Shown here piece by piece: positions 50,552 through 60,600 of a stretch of DNA of 64,000 bases. How positions within the stretch are numbered: the first letter of the stretch is position 1; each line of letters begins with the position of its first letter. The notes below the pieces were generated by a model. It had not been told where the DNA came from. It worked only from the letters and a program-made list of their open reading frames with translations, and did no database searches. Source of the DNA: Babesia bovis T2Bo (taxonomy: Eukaryota; Apicomplexa; Aconoidasida; Piroplasmida; Babesiidae); assembly GCF_000165395.2 (NCBI RefSeq), contig NC_010575.1, positions 1,225,001 through 1,289,000 on the forward strand, in the 5' to 3' direction. The position numbers and the translations under genes are program-made.

Positions 50552-51785
50552 ATGACTCTATGTAAGGGTGTGTTGATAATTATTCTACACTTTTTTGGCT
50601 TTTTGGCCATCTTTCCAATATCGCATTGTATAATTCATCCTTTGTTTTTGTGCTCATCTAGTCGTTCCCATCCTTTGCGACATGTTCTTTTTTCCGGCAA
50701 AGCACCACCGCTACCTGGTAATGATACTGTTGCATCCGGTGTGGTTGGTAGAAGCTCAAAGCGGAAGAACTTGTTTAAGCAGCAATTGGAGGACTATGTA
50801 GACATTGATTCCTCGAATGTCCAAAGGTAGGGTTTTTTATTTTCCTGGTCATATTATACAGTCGTGATGGTGAGCGTTGGCAGGACATAGTTCTTGAGGA
50901 AGTCGCCAAGAACCGTAACGATGACCCATCTTCTAGTTTTATATTTGGCGAGCACAATGTAGGCACACCTCGTTTCAGTGAGGGTATTGGCCCAGCATCC
51001 AGTATACGTGACATTCCGTTTAACTATAGGTTATCCCCTGAGGGTCGCATGAAGATTGAGGACCGTATAAGTCACTTGAAGCGTTTGGCTGCTTCAGAGC
51101 CCGGTTGTGTTAATAATAAACGTCCAACATTATGGATCGTGCGCTCTAGTTTCGGTAACTATTGTGAGTTATTGGAGCGTGATGAAGAGCGACTATCATC
51201 ATTTGTGAAGGCAGTCCGTTCTCACTTTTCGCCAGACCAGCTCCGGGTGATGAAGTTACAGATAGACATTCGTATGCCGCTATGTGAGATATTTTTTGAG
51301 GGTGACATTACTGACTTGGTTCGTATATTTTATGCTCGTGGAGGTACACTTCAATTTTATGTGGTACCTCGTTTTTGGACTCGTTGTGAGCTTCTTGAGA
51401 AGGACCCTCGTTTAGAGGCCAAGTATGGCAAGGCAACAGCTCCTGGTTTATTCCCTCAATGGGATGAGGAGGGTATGCTTGAGGAGTTGATTGACTGTAT
51501 GGACATCCGTCCCGATTATGCATTGGTATGTTTTGTTAATAAAGTATAAATTAGTTTTAGGAGTTCCGTGTTCCTAATGCTTGGCATCTTTTGCCTATGG
51601 TTCCTGAGCGTGACCGTGAGTTGATGGAGACTTTATTTGAACGTGTTCATTGGCCTACTCGTTTACGTGTTCAGAAGGCTTTTGAGAGTGGTATAGAGGA
51701 CTACCGTGATGTTATATCTCGTGAGTACAAATCTCTTCAGCGTAGTGACCGCAAGCGTAGCAATATACTGGACTACTGGCTGTAG
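50552..51785 (+). CDS. Conserved-looking hypothetical protein with signal peptide (387 aa)
   Basis: Exons 50552-50826, 50862-51525 and 51561-51785 (introns 35 nt each). The N-terminus is a clear hydrophobic leader (VLIIILHFFGFLAIFPI) followed by a Ser/Arg/Pro-rich stretch (SSSRSHPLRHVLFSGKAPP) that looks like a transit peptide, so plastid targeting is plausible. The mature part is highly charged and mostly helical, with distinctive pieces such as LWIVRSSFGNYCELLERDE, YVVPRFWTRCELLEKDP and FRVPNAWHLLPMVPERDREL. I do not recognise the family. No catalytic motif, zinc finger or RNA-binding signature is visible. Confidence 0.7.
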
Positions 51786-51849
51786 GTTGTGCGTATAACC
51801 ATATTTATTATTACTTTAGGCCACCCGTGTAGTTATTACTGCAGCTTAC

Positions 51850-52392
51850 TTAATGTTCCACATCTGCATCATCGAAACCGTCATCAATATCCTGTACCTT
51901 ATGATATGCGTTGTCTATATCTTACCGAATCATCTTCCGACTCTTGTTCCGGTGGTTCTATGAGCTCGTTCATTTTAGATATTGCATCAAACAGCATTTC
52001 TACATTCTCTGGATGTTGCGGTGCGAATATGACTACTGGTATATCACCTTCATCATCATCACCTTGTAGTTGTATGAATATACACGGTGTTTCGCATAGT
52101 TTTTTATCCTTGGATATTGCGTGTAGTACCATAGATATTAGCGGGAATCCATATGACAGGTCTTTATTTTGGCTTGCGATCCATATAAGTCTTCCTGTTG
52201 TTACGTATACCGTACCATTCCCTATGTTGGATACTTTCTTGTGCCATATTACTTACCGTGTGTTTCATTATTAAATTTGAGTGTCACATCGTTGAATGTT
52301 GCGTATAGTTTTTCATTGTTTGGTGTGTTAAGCATCGGTGTTCCATCATCGTTGCATTCCACGTTCTTTTGGTATCCCTGAAATGTTTCCAT
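51850..52392 (-). CDS. pICln-like (CLNS1A/Voldacs) Sm-protein assembly chaperone
   Basis: Exons 52392-52257, 52221-51926 and 51897-51850 give 159 aa; introns are 35 and 28 nt. pICln delivers Sm proteins to the methylosome/SMN route for snRNP assembly. Seen: a PH-like fold order with GNGTVYVTTGRLIWIA, then YGFPLISMVLHAISKD (the family's 'L.YP.I.LHAISRD' motif), IFIQLQ, an acidic loop, and VVIFAPQHPENVEMLFDAIS (family '..FVP.D...L..+F.A+..C'), ending in an acidic C-terminus. The fit to the family core is good despite short length. It lies tail-to-tail with the hypothetical gene ending at 51785. Confidence 0.78.
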
Positions 52393-52622
52393 TTTGAATA
52401 TTTTAAGGTTTATATGTAACTAAAGTCTGTTATTTATACTGTTCTAGGTCCCCATGACTTTGGTGTTTGAATTGGTGGAATCTTCTGTGTCCTTTTTGTG
52501 TTAATATTTATAATTTATAATTACCATTGACTAGATATGGCACTGTTTTAATATTGACGCAATAATTATAAAGATGTGTGATAAAATAATAGTTTAAATT
52601 CTACTCCGGCCATTGCCAAGCC

Positions 52623-53485
52623 ATGGGTGTCATTCGCACTCTTGATCGTTATCTTGGTTTAGCTATTGAGGCTAATTCTGTATCTTATTGTCTAGTAGTT
52701 GACGATGTGATGCGTAAGGTCGGTTCTATATCTTTACAGTGTGCTTCTGTTGAGCATTCTGTTAGGATATCTGATACCTTCCACATGCTTCGTGAGAGTT
52801 TACCTACTCCTGATGATACAACACTATCTGATCCTGTATGTTTTGTTGGCATGCGTGGTGATACTTTGAATGCTCGATCTACTTTTGCTCTACGTCGTGG
52901 TTATAATAGATGTCGGATTCGTACTATAGTTGAATGTCAATCTAGCTCAATATTTGGGTAAGTCGGTCTTCTGTATAATAAACTATCTCTAGGAGCACCC
53001 CTGTTGTATTCAAGGAGCGTGAATTGTATCATACTATCGGTATGTTTTATGTCGTCTTCATGCAGTTATAAAGGCCGGATAACCAACGAGCGTATATCGG
53101 ACAGTTGCACTCTCGTTGAGTGTGCTCGTAAACGATTACCCATGCTATATAACTTGGATAAATCACACTTTGCTGGTATTGCCATCGCTTGGTCCACGGC
53201 CATATGTTTAAAGGTAGGTTGTTATTCTGTGGATTCAGTTATTGAAGCGTCGTATGGAGTTGGAGTCTATGAAGTTGGACGAGTCGTTTATGCGTGTTGT
53301 TGAATCACGTGTTAAGCGTGACCGGATAGTTTGTGGGCTAGTATCGGCCTTGGAGCGTGAGACTGATTCGGGCACTGGTAGGTCTTGCTGGGCACATCTA
53401 TGCATATACAGCATCTGAGTTACAGGATGCCCTTAGATCGCGTATCAACTCATTGGTAGATCGGCATTTGGACAAATTATTATAA
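52623..53485 (+). CDS. Hypothetical protein, five small exons (244 aa)
   Basis: Exons 52623-52957, 52993-53039, 53074-53213, 53239-53377 and 53412-53485; introns are 25-35 nt. Frame is continuous through all five. The N-terminal part (RYLGLAIEANSVSYCLVVDD) has an alternating pattern that could be the first strands of an RNase H-like fold, but the usual first catalytic Asp is not there. The C-terminal half is helical and basic (LLKRRMELESMKLDESFMRVVE). I do not recognise a family. Its stop codon directly abuts the stop codon of the UTP4 gene on the other strand. Confidence 0.65.
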
Positions 53486-55974
53486 TTATGTTCCATATCT
53501 TTTTCTGTGGAATATACTATTTTGTGGCGGTGCCATATAAAATGCCATCAGCATGACTCCGTCATCTTTACTTTCTAGTTCCAGGTGTACCAGGAACTTC
53601 GATTTTGTGATACCTGTGTATCGTCCTATAGCCACTGGTGGCCGTGTTGTATCTTCCTGTTGTTCCGCTTGTTTTATGTGTTTAAGGTGCTCCATTGAGT
53701 ACCTGAACAGTGCCGGTGGTTGGAAGAGTGAGATCTTGGCTTTGGGAGCATCACTGAATTTTCTGGGCCCTATATATATCTTTTGCTTCATATTCACTAC
53801 TACTTGTGGTTTATTTTGCGGCTTATCGAAAGCAGCTTTATCCTCCACACCGAACAGCTCCTCCTCTATCTTAATAGCGTAAAGGTTATTTGACGTCTGT
53901 ATGAATATTCTATTGACTTCCTTTTCATTGTACCACAGTGCGTTGAATATCTGCACATTGCTGTTACAGATTCTGTTTGGAACTCTGTGTATGGTCTCTC
54001 CATCGTACGTTACTATCGAGTTCAGCTCGATGCTATAGAAGTAAAATAACGAGCCCTTTGAAAAGACGGCTAGGTACTTATAATCCGGGCTTGCGCTGGT
54101 TGCCACAACTCTGTATCCATTTTCAAATTTCGGCAGTTCGTGCATTTCACGTGTCTCCATGTTGAGCATGTATACATATCCCTCTAGGCTATATAGTATG
54201 ACTATAGGCCTTGTTAGTACCTTGTCGAGGTTGTACCTCGCCACATCTATTTTAATGATCGGATCTTTGACTTTATGCTCTATAGGTTCCACAGTGCCAT
54301 TGTCAAGGTCAAGAATCGAGAGTTGGGATTTCGTTGACCCTGTTGTTAGGTATGCCAACAAGAGCTTATTATTCGGTAACACGTGCATTGCTTTGATAGT
54401 TGCGCCCTCCAGGTAGGTCTTGCCAGCGCCTAGCTCAAGGTTTTCCGCAATGAATCTCAGTACCCTTAAATGCTTTTGGTTGGCCACAGCAATGTATCGG
54501 TTATCCGGTGTTATTTGTGCAGCTACTATTTGCCCACCATCCTTTTTCATTTTGATAGCTGCTAGTTTGTATGGCATTTCAGGTTCATCCTGAAGTTCCT
54601 TGGAAATGTACCACAGGTCGCAGTGATCCCTGTATCTGCACAATGCCAGTGTTTTATCCTTGTTCATTACTACTGGGCTTCCAACCCAGCTGGGTATATT
54701 CAGCAGTATAAGGTTAGATTTAAACCTTTTGCTATTTTGGTGCTTCATCCCCCGGGATATCGTCAGGATGCCATCACTCCCGCTGCTTACTATTCTATCG
54801 TCATTTGGATGCATTGCAAAGCACCGGACGTCACCCTTATGGTAGTATTTGACGCCATTAGCTCTCCATCCCTGTGTTACGTTTTGTTTGGTATATCCCC
54901 GCTCACTGTAGGCATATACTGTGATTTGCGTATCCACGCCACCAGAGAATAGCGTATCTCCATCTGCACCTACAGCTAGACACAGCACATCAGCACAGTG
55001 TTGCGTGAACAATTTATGCATAGTGCATGTTTTCACATCCCAGAGTATAACATTTCCAACAGAATCTCCACTTGCGATTAAATCGTGTTTTGCGATGTAT
55101 ACCAGTGCCCATACCTGCGGCTCGTTATCATCGGTTGTGTTTGCAGGTTGCGATTCGGTGATATCTAGTGTGTCACCATTCAATTCATCTTCTATATCGC
55201 TCTTTGCGTTATGTTTCCTCTTTTTAGCGACATTTCCACTTTGCTTTTTCGGACCTGGTACCTTAATTTTAATGGCTGGTGTATCTGGGTTGTCCTCCAC
55301 CTTGAATATAATGGCGTCAGCAGTCCCGCAAAAGAACGTATTATTCGGCAGGACGCATACACTGAGTATACTCTTGGTATGGCAGTTATATACCCTATCG
55401 AACTCTAACTCCGGCTCTCGTGTATCTTTGTCTGTGGAGCTCCATAGCCTGAACAAGCGTACTCTGCCATCGTCACAGGCTATGAGTACTTTGCTTGCGC
55501 ACTGAGTTAGTGCTGACGCGAATATAGCTCCACCGTATGAGCAGCATGACCTCTATATACATGTTGCGTAAGTTCCATGATAACGTACCACCGGGAGAAG
55601 CAGTTCAAGATCCCAATCTGTGATGACAGCGTGCAGGCCGATGGTCACTATACGGTAACCACTCAAGGTTCTGCCGATAGCACTGCTCTGTTTGGGTATC
55701 CATATTATAGATCTTATAGCGGCGTTTTCATCCGCTTCGTGTAGCGACTGCGTGTAAATGAGCCAGGGTCAACTTCTAGGCTTAAATATAGTAGTACAGA
55801 GCAAGGATAGTATGGACTTACTGTAATGTGCACTCTGGTTTCGACGTTGTAAATTTCCACGCCAAAGGGTTGCCTTGCTGCCGCTATATACTGCCCACAG
55901 GGCGAGAAGGCCACGGCATTAACACTGGAAGTGTTAGAATCATATATTCGCACCAGGGCTAGTTTATGATTCAT
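53486..55974 (-). CDS. UTP4/Cirhin, WD40 subunit of the small-subunit processome
   Basis: Exons 55974-55822, 55747-55589 and 55552-53486 give 792 aa. UTP4 belongs to the t-UTP/UtpA complex that starts 18S pre-rRNA processing. Seen: NHKLALVRIYDSNTSSVNAVAFSPCGQYIAAARQP, then SIIWIP...LHAVITDWDLE, then YGGAIFASALTQCASKVLIACDDGRVRLFRL, which match blades 1-3 of Cirhin; later LIASGDSVGNVILWDV and RCFAMHPNDDRIVSSGSDG. A tandem propeller occupies the rest. A charged Lys-rich insert (KKQSGNVAKKRKHN) sits after blade 3. The first two exons rest on frame and motif continuity. The family usually has ~650-780 aa, so length agrees. Confidence 0.87.
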
Positions 55975-56854
55975 ATTTGTGTACGCTTTGCTGGTGTACC
56001 ATTGAATTCCACATATAGGTGGCGGGTGGTTACGGTTACTCTATTGATTCCAAAACTGCGCATCGATATAATTGTTTGTTGCGATAATTTGTACCATGAT
56101 TTTGTAAAAACAATTTGTTTCTTAGGTCCAAGGCGTCGGTGTTCACCCGCCACGCGTTGGCTAAACCCCCGTTGAAGATTCCACCATCAGAACTAGTTCC
56201 TTGCGATTCTATTGTAATTTATATAGATCTGGAGTATAAAGCAGTAAGCAAATAATGTATAAACACTTGGTGTATGTATTTGTGATTATAAGTCACGTTC
56301 TTTTTTCGGGATACATATAGTGTTATTACCAGTTTGGATACACATTTGGGTATAGATGCTGATGGCAATACCAGCCGATGTGTTACTGTAGGATACACAC
56401 TATGTTTGTACACTGCTAATACCCTGATATAGCCACCTCGTTAACAGATAAAGTTAATGTACGCAACAAACTATATTATTGCACTTATAAATTTGTATAA
56501 TCCGTTAGTTGATCTGGTTCATTTGGCGTTAGTATGTCCGCTATTGTAGCCTGAGTCCCGGTGTAGACAGGGTTACCGCGTGGGTATAATGCCATTAGAA
56601 AGACTGGTTATTGTACATCCATTTGTGTTTGATATACAGTTCATGTGCAACGGTATTTATGGCTTAATACTACTAGTTCCAGTGCAAATGAGTTTATAAA
56701 CACATGGTAGGCTGTGTAGCAATCGGAGTACACTTTTTATTGGATATCGCTGCTGGATATATGTTTTTATAATTTGTTTTCACTTGATGTGTTGGTGTGT
56801 ATCGTTTTTTAACGCCGTGTCTATTTGTTTTGTTATTACTTATCTCCCGAACTG
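55975..56854. other. Divergent intergenic region, ~0.88 kb
   Basis: Between UTP4 (minus) and ATG8 (plus); it should contain both promoters. AT-rich with a slightly GC-richer patch at ~56120-56160. No RNA gene or reading frame stands out. Confidence 0.45.
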
Positions 56855-57310
56855 ATGGCTGCCAAGAGCACTCCGGACCATTCTGGTTCGTACAGTAGGT
56901 CGCTTTATATAGTGATTCACTTGCTGCAGGAAGTGGTCATAATGAGTCGTCTGATGTGACAGAGCGTTTTCTAAATCGCATTCCCGTGGTATGCCTACCA
57001 CGCAATAACAAGGTGCCTCGTATAGCTCGTTCAAAGTAGGTGGTATCGACAGACTAGTTCCATTGACTTGTTTAGGTTTCTGGTGCCTGGTAACATGATG
57101 TACGCCGAGTTCAAGTACATTCTTCAGAAGCATTTAGTAGCCGAGAATGCCAGCAACTCGGTCTATATAGGAAAGAATGCAACGTTGTATTTATATGTTG
57201 CCGACAAAGTACCTGTGTCTCAAGCTGCCATTGGCGATCTTTACCGTGAGCACCGTTCTGCTGAGGGCATTCTCTATATGACATATGCTAACGAGAATTC
57301 ATTGGGTTGA
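56855..57310 (+). CDS. ATG8: ATG8 ubiquitin-like protein (apicoplast-associated in apicomplexans)
   Basis: Exons 56855-56885, 56930-57035 and 57076-57310 give 123 aa. Apicomplexan ATG8 is conjugated to lipid on the apicoplast outer membrane and is needed for organelle inheritance. Seen: RFLNRIPVVCLPRNNK, RSKFLVPGNMMYAEFKYILQKH, LYLYVADKVPVSQAAIGDLYREH and GILYMTYANENSLG. The protein ends exactly on the conjugation Gly, so it needs no ATG4 trimming, as in other apicomplexans. The N-terminal helical part before 'NRIPV' is replaced by a short Ser/Asp/Glu-rich stretch. It is followed 90 nt downstream by the SufE-MnmA gene on the same strand. Confidence 0.93.
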
Positions 57311-57399
57311 TCTGTCTATATCGTTGCCCTATGGTTGTACTTGATTTTTAATATATATACATATTTACTGTATCCGTATCGTTACTTTGGTCCTGTGTA

Positions 57400-59569
57400 A
57401 TGCTTTTTGTATTATTCTGCGTTTTGTGGTTTTTATCGTTCCAGTTCTGTGTGTCACTGACAAGGTCCGGTTTACACATTCGTGATTCTGCTAATGTTGC
57501 TTTAGTTAGGCACTTGAAACGTAGTAGCATAGATGTAGTTAGTGATTCTAGTGCATTTATTCAAGGTTATAAACGCCCAGGTGTTTACAATGGATGCATT
57601 AATTCAACTCGCAGCAGCATACCAGCCTTCGTGTCTGTGACAAGGAATACTGGATCTAGTGCAATAGAACGCCATAGCAGGACTCCATTGAACAGTAGCT
57701 CTTGCGATGTGTTAAATGACCATGAAGATACAATCAACCGTATACGTTCATTTGCTTCTGAGCTTACTGCATTGGAAGACCATGATTCTTACGTCCATAA
57801 GCTAGTTGAGTTTGGTGCTTCCGTTTACAAAGGCGCTCCGGAGCTTAATTCGATCCTGGATTTTACTGGTTCGGCATACAGCAGAGAGTTTAAAGTAGAC
57901 AGTGGCCAAGGTTACTTTTTGCTTCCGCTACCTAGAGGTACAAGTTACAAATTAGTTTCCGGGTGTATATCATCTATTGTCGTTGGAGTATATATCAAGG
58001 ACGCTATTGTACAAGTTGATGGCACATCTGACTCGTTGATCACGAAGGGTATATTGGCCATAATCCTGAGTAAGGTTCACGGCCGCCCCGTGAGTGAGGT
58101 GTTATCACTGAGTGCTGATGACATAGGGTTGGGCCCAGTGGTATCACAAATAGGATTCATTAAGCGTGATGGTGTATCTACTATACTGGATCACATAAAG
58201 CGTGAGGCTAGCGGCACCCAATTAGGCAATCCATCTCTGCCTACAGTGCTTGGTCAGTCTAGGTTAGTATTGGTATTATATATTATATGTTTTAGGGTGG
58301 CATGTCTGGTTAGCGGTGGTGTGGATTCCGCTGTGGCTTTGTGGTTATTGAAATCGCGTGGTTTCGATATTGAGGCGTTTTACCTCAAGGTATGGTCCGT
58401 TGAAAACGGGGACTTGGGTAGGTGTCATACGTTGCCCTGGATATAGATACAGGTGACTGCCAGTGGTCGGCTGATCTGGAACATGCCATGGGTGTAACCA
58501 AACTGCTCAATGTACCATTGCACGTGGTTCCATTTCAGGATGTGTACCACCAGCGTGTTCTAGACCCATTCGTTGCCGGTGCGAGGTAAGTGTTGTTGAG
58601 CTTTAATATATATTGCAGCCTCGGCGAGACACCGAATCCTGATGTATGTTGCAATGAATTCATTAAGTTCGGTGCGTTTTTGGATTATGCTGTTCGTTGG
58701 GGGTTCAGCCATATAGCATCAGGGCACTATGCCTCTATCATAGAGGATCTAGTGCCTGGTACCTCAACGCGTATAGCTCGGCTGCGTTTATGCAGGGACC
58801 TAAGGAAGGATCAGACATATTTCCTATCACGTTTGAGCCAGTCACAGCTACGACGTGTTATGTTCCCTTTGAGTCAGCTTTACAAGAATGAGGTGAGTGT
58901 ATACCCTGCTGACACAATGGACACAGGTACGAACAATCGCTCGTACCCTTGGATTTTCTAATTATGACCGCAAGGAGTCCATGGGATTATGTTTCCTTGG
59001 TAAGGTTGATGTGAAGTCGTTTTTATCGCATCGTCTTGGTGAGGTTCCGGGGCCTATCGTTGACCACGACACTGGCAATTGTATCGGTAGACACCACGGA
59101 CTGTTCCACTTTACTATCGGCCAGCGTGAAGGTATAGCGCGCTACCTGAATTCCGTGCGCGACACCAATCAATCGCGTTACGTAGTCGCCAAAGATATCG
59201 ATACCAACACCCTATATGTAAGCACGCGGTACCATACCAAGTGTTACACTGAACCCGGTAGCGTTCGCCGCCGGTTCCGCATATCAGACATTCGCTGGAA
59301 TGTACCTGACTTTAAGCGTTTTATCACTGACCCTAGTAAGTTTCTCTGTATGTCACATAACTGTTAAAACAGATAGTTTATCCATGAAGGTGCGACACTC
59401 TCCCACGTTATGCCGTGGTGATATTAGCTTCGACGACCTGGATACTGCATCCGGCGCATCAGTACACCTGGAAAAGGCGGACATTGGTTTGGCCACCGGG
59501 CAATATGCGGTGATATACAGCGGATTAAACTGTTTGGGTGCTGGCAAGATAGTGGCTAAGCAGCGCTGA
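57400..59569 (+). CDS. mnmA: SufE-MnmA fusion: tRNA-specific 2-thiouridylase with N-terminal SufE-like domain, apicoplast
   Basis: Exons 57400-58262, 58296-58417, 58453-58585, 58619-58892, 58927-59335 and 59373-59569 give 665 aa; introns are 33-37 nt. N-terminal leader (MLFVLFCVLWFLSFQFCVSL) plus transit-like region suggest apicoplast. Residues ~105-270 match SufE: hydrophobic core LVEFGASVYKG, active-site Cys in LVSGCISSIVVGVYI, SLITKGILAIILSKVHGRP and DIGLGPVVSQ. From ~293 the MnmA part: P-loop SGGVDSAVALWLL, GETPNPDVCCNEFIKFG and ESMGLCFLGK (the two catalytic Cys regions), FHFTIGQREGI. MnmA makes the 2-thio group on wobble U of tRNAs, and SufE relays the sulfur from a cysteine desulfurase, so the fusion joins donor and user. 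Intron 1 is a multiple of three, but splicing it gives the better MnmA start. Confidence 0.88.
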
Positions 59570-59783
59570 CTGTCTAGTAGGATCACTAGTGAACCTAATC
59601 TTTCTTTGCTAGCACGTAGAAAAACAGTTTGCATCTGTGTGGCTGTAGATTTTTTCAACTCATTGTAATATATACAACTCTATTTAACAACCAAATGTCT
59701 ATACACGTTTAACTCTTTGTTTTGGGGCTTTGTATATCACAGCTAAGATTAATTAAATTATTTCACCAGGTGTCTTCTTCACG

Positions 59784-60488
59784 ATGGTTGCTGCAGTGCC
59801 TCAGAGGCGTAGGCCTAATTTAACGTGGATATTTTCAGTCCTTGCTATAGTCACAGCATCGGTGCTAGTCGGGAGTTTGATATGGTTTTTCATGCCATCG
59901 GATATCATTCCAGGACATGTCAACCACGATGTAGATACTGTGGCCGAAGGTTACATGGCGATGGATGATGACGATCGCGTATATCGTAAGGACGGTGCTA
60001 TATGCAATAAGTGCAGCGGCATGTCCACTGCCTGCAGTTGCGACAGTCTGTCGTTTAAAGGTGTCACCTCAGTCCTCCCCCTGGTAGTTTCAAACATGGG
60101 CTCGGCAGCGGATTTCACCCAGAAGCACTGCCTAGACCTCATAGCCGATAAAATCGAGCAGAGTAACAACTTCATTGAAGTTATGAAAATATCATCCAAC
60201 CATGTATTCATGAAGCCTAAGCACCCCGATCATTTGTTTTGCAGCATATACCTTGACAAGGGCATGCGTACAGTATTATCTGACCTTACAGTCGTGCGCA
60301 CGTCCGTTTTATTGCAGACTGTCAACAAGGGCAAGATAGTGAGCATATACACCACCAACAGTGCTGGTGAAGAGACCATGACCCAATTGTTCAAGAGGGC
60401 TGGATCCGATAGGTACTGCGTCCATGACGACTACTGGCAGCTGATGGGCCAGACACTGCCATTCGAGCCCCTTAATATACGGCTATAA
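59784..60488 (+). CDS. Hypothetical single-pass membrane protein (234 aa)
   Basis: Intronless. A short basic N-terminus (MVAAVPQRRRPN) precedes one hydrophobic helix (IFSVLAIVTASVLVGSLIWFF), giving a type II or signal-anchor layout. The rest would be lumenal or extracellular and contains a small Cys cluster CNKCSGMSTACSCDS at ~75-90 plus four further Cys (QKHCLDL, LFCSIYL, RYCVHDD). No known family is recognised. Possible roles include a secretory-pathway or organelle membrane protein. Confidence 0.65.
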   Translation: MVAAVPQRRRPNLTWIFSVLAIVTASVLVGSLIWFFMPSDIIPGHVNHDVDTVAEGYMAMDDDDRVYRKDGAICNKCSGMSTACSCDSLSFKGVTSVLPLVVSNMGSAADFTQKHCLDLIADKIEQSNNFIEVMKISSNHVFMKPKHPDHLFCSIYLDKGMRTVLSDLTVVRTSVLLQTVNKGKIVSIYTTNSAGEETMTQLFKRAGSDRYCVHDDYWQLMGQTLPFEPLNIRL

Positions 60489-60600
60489 GTGCTAGTTCAA
60501 GCTCTTAAGGTGAATGTATAGAATCAGTCGTTATATAAGTGGCAAAAGTTGGCCGCTTTAACAATGAACCCATTTAATTTGTATTTCTTAAGTCCATGGA

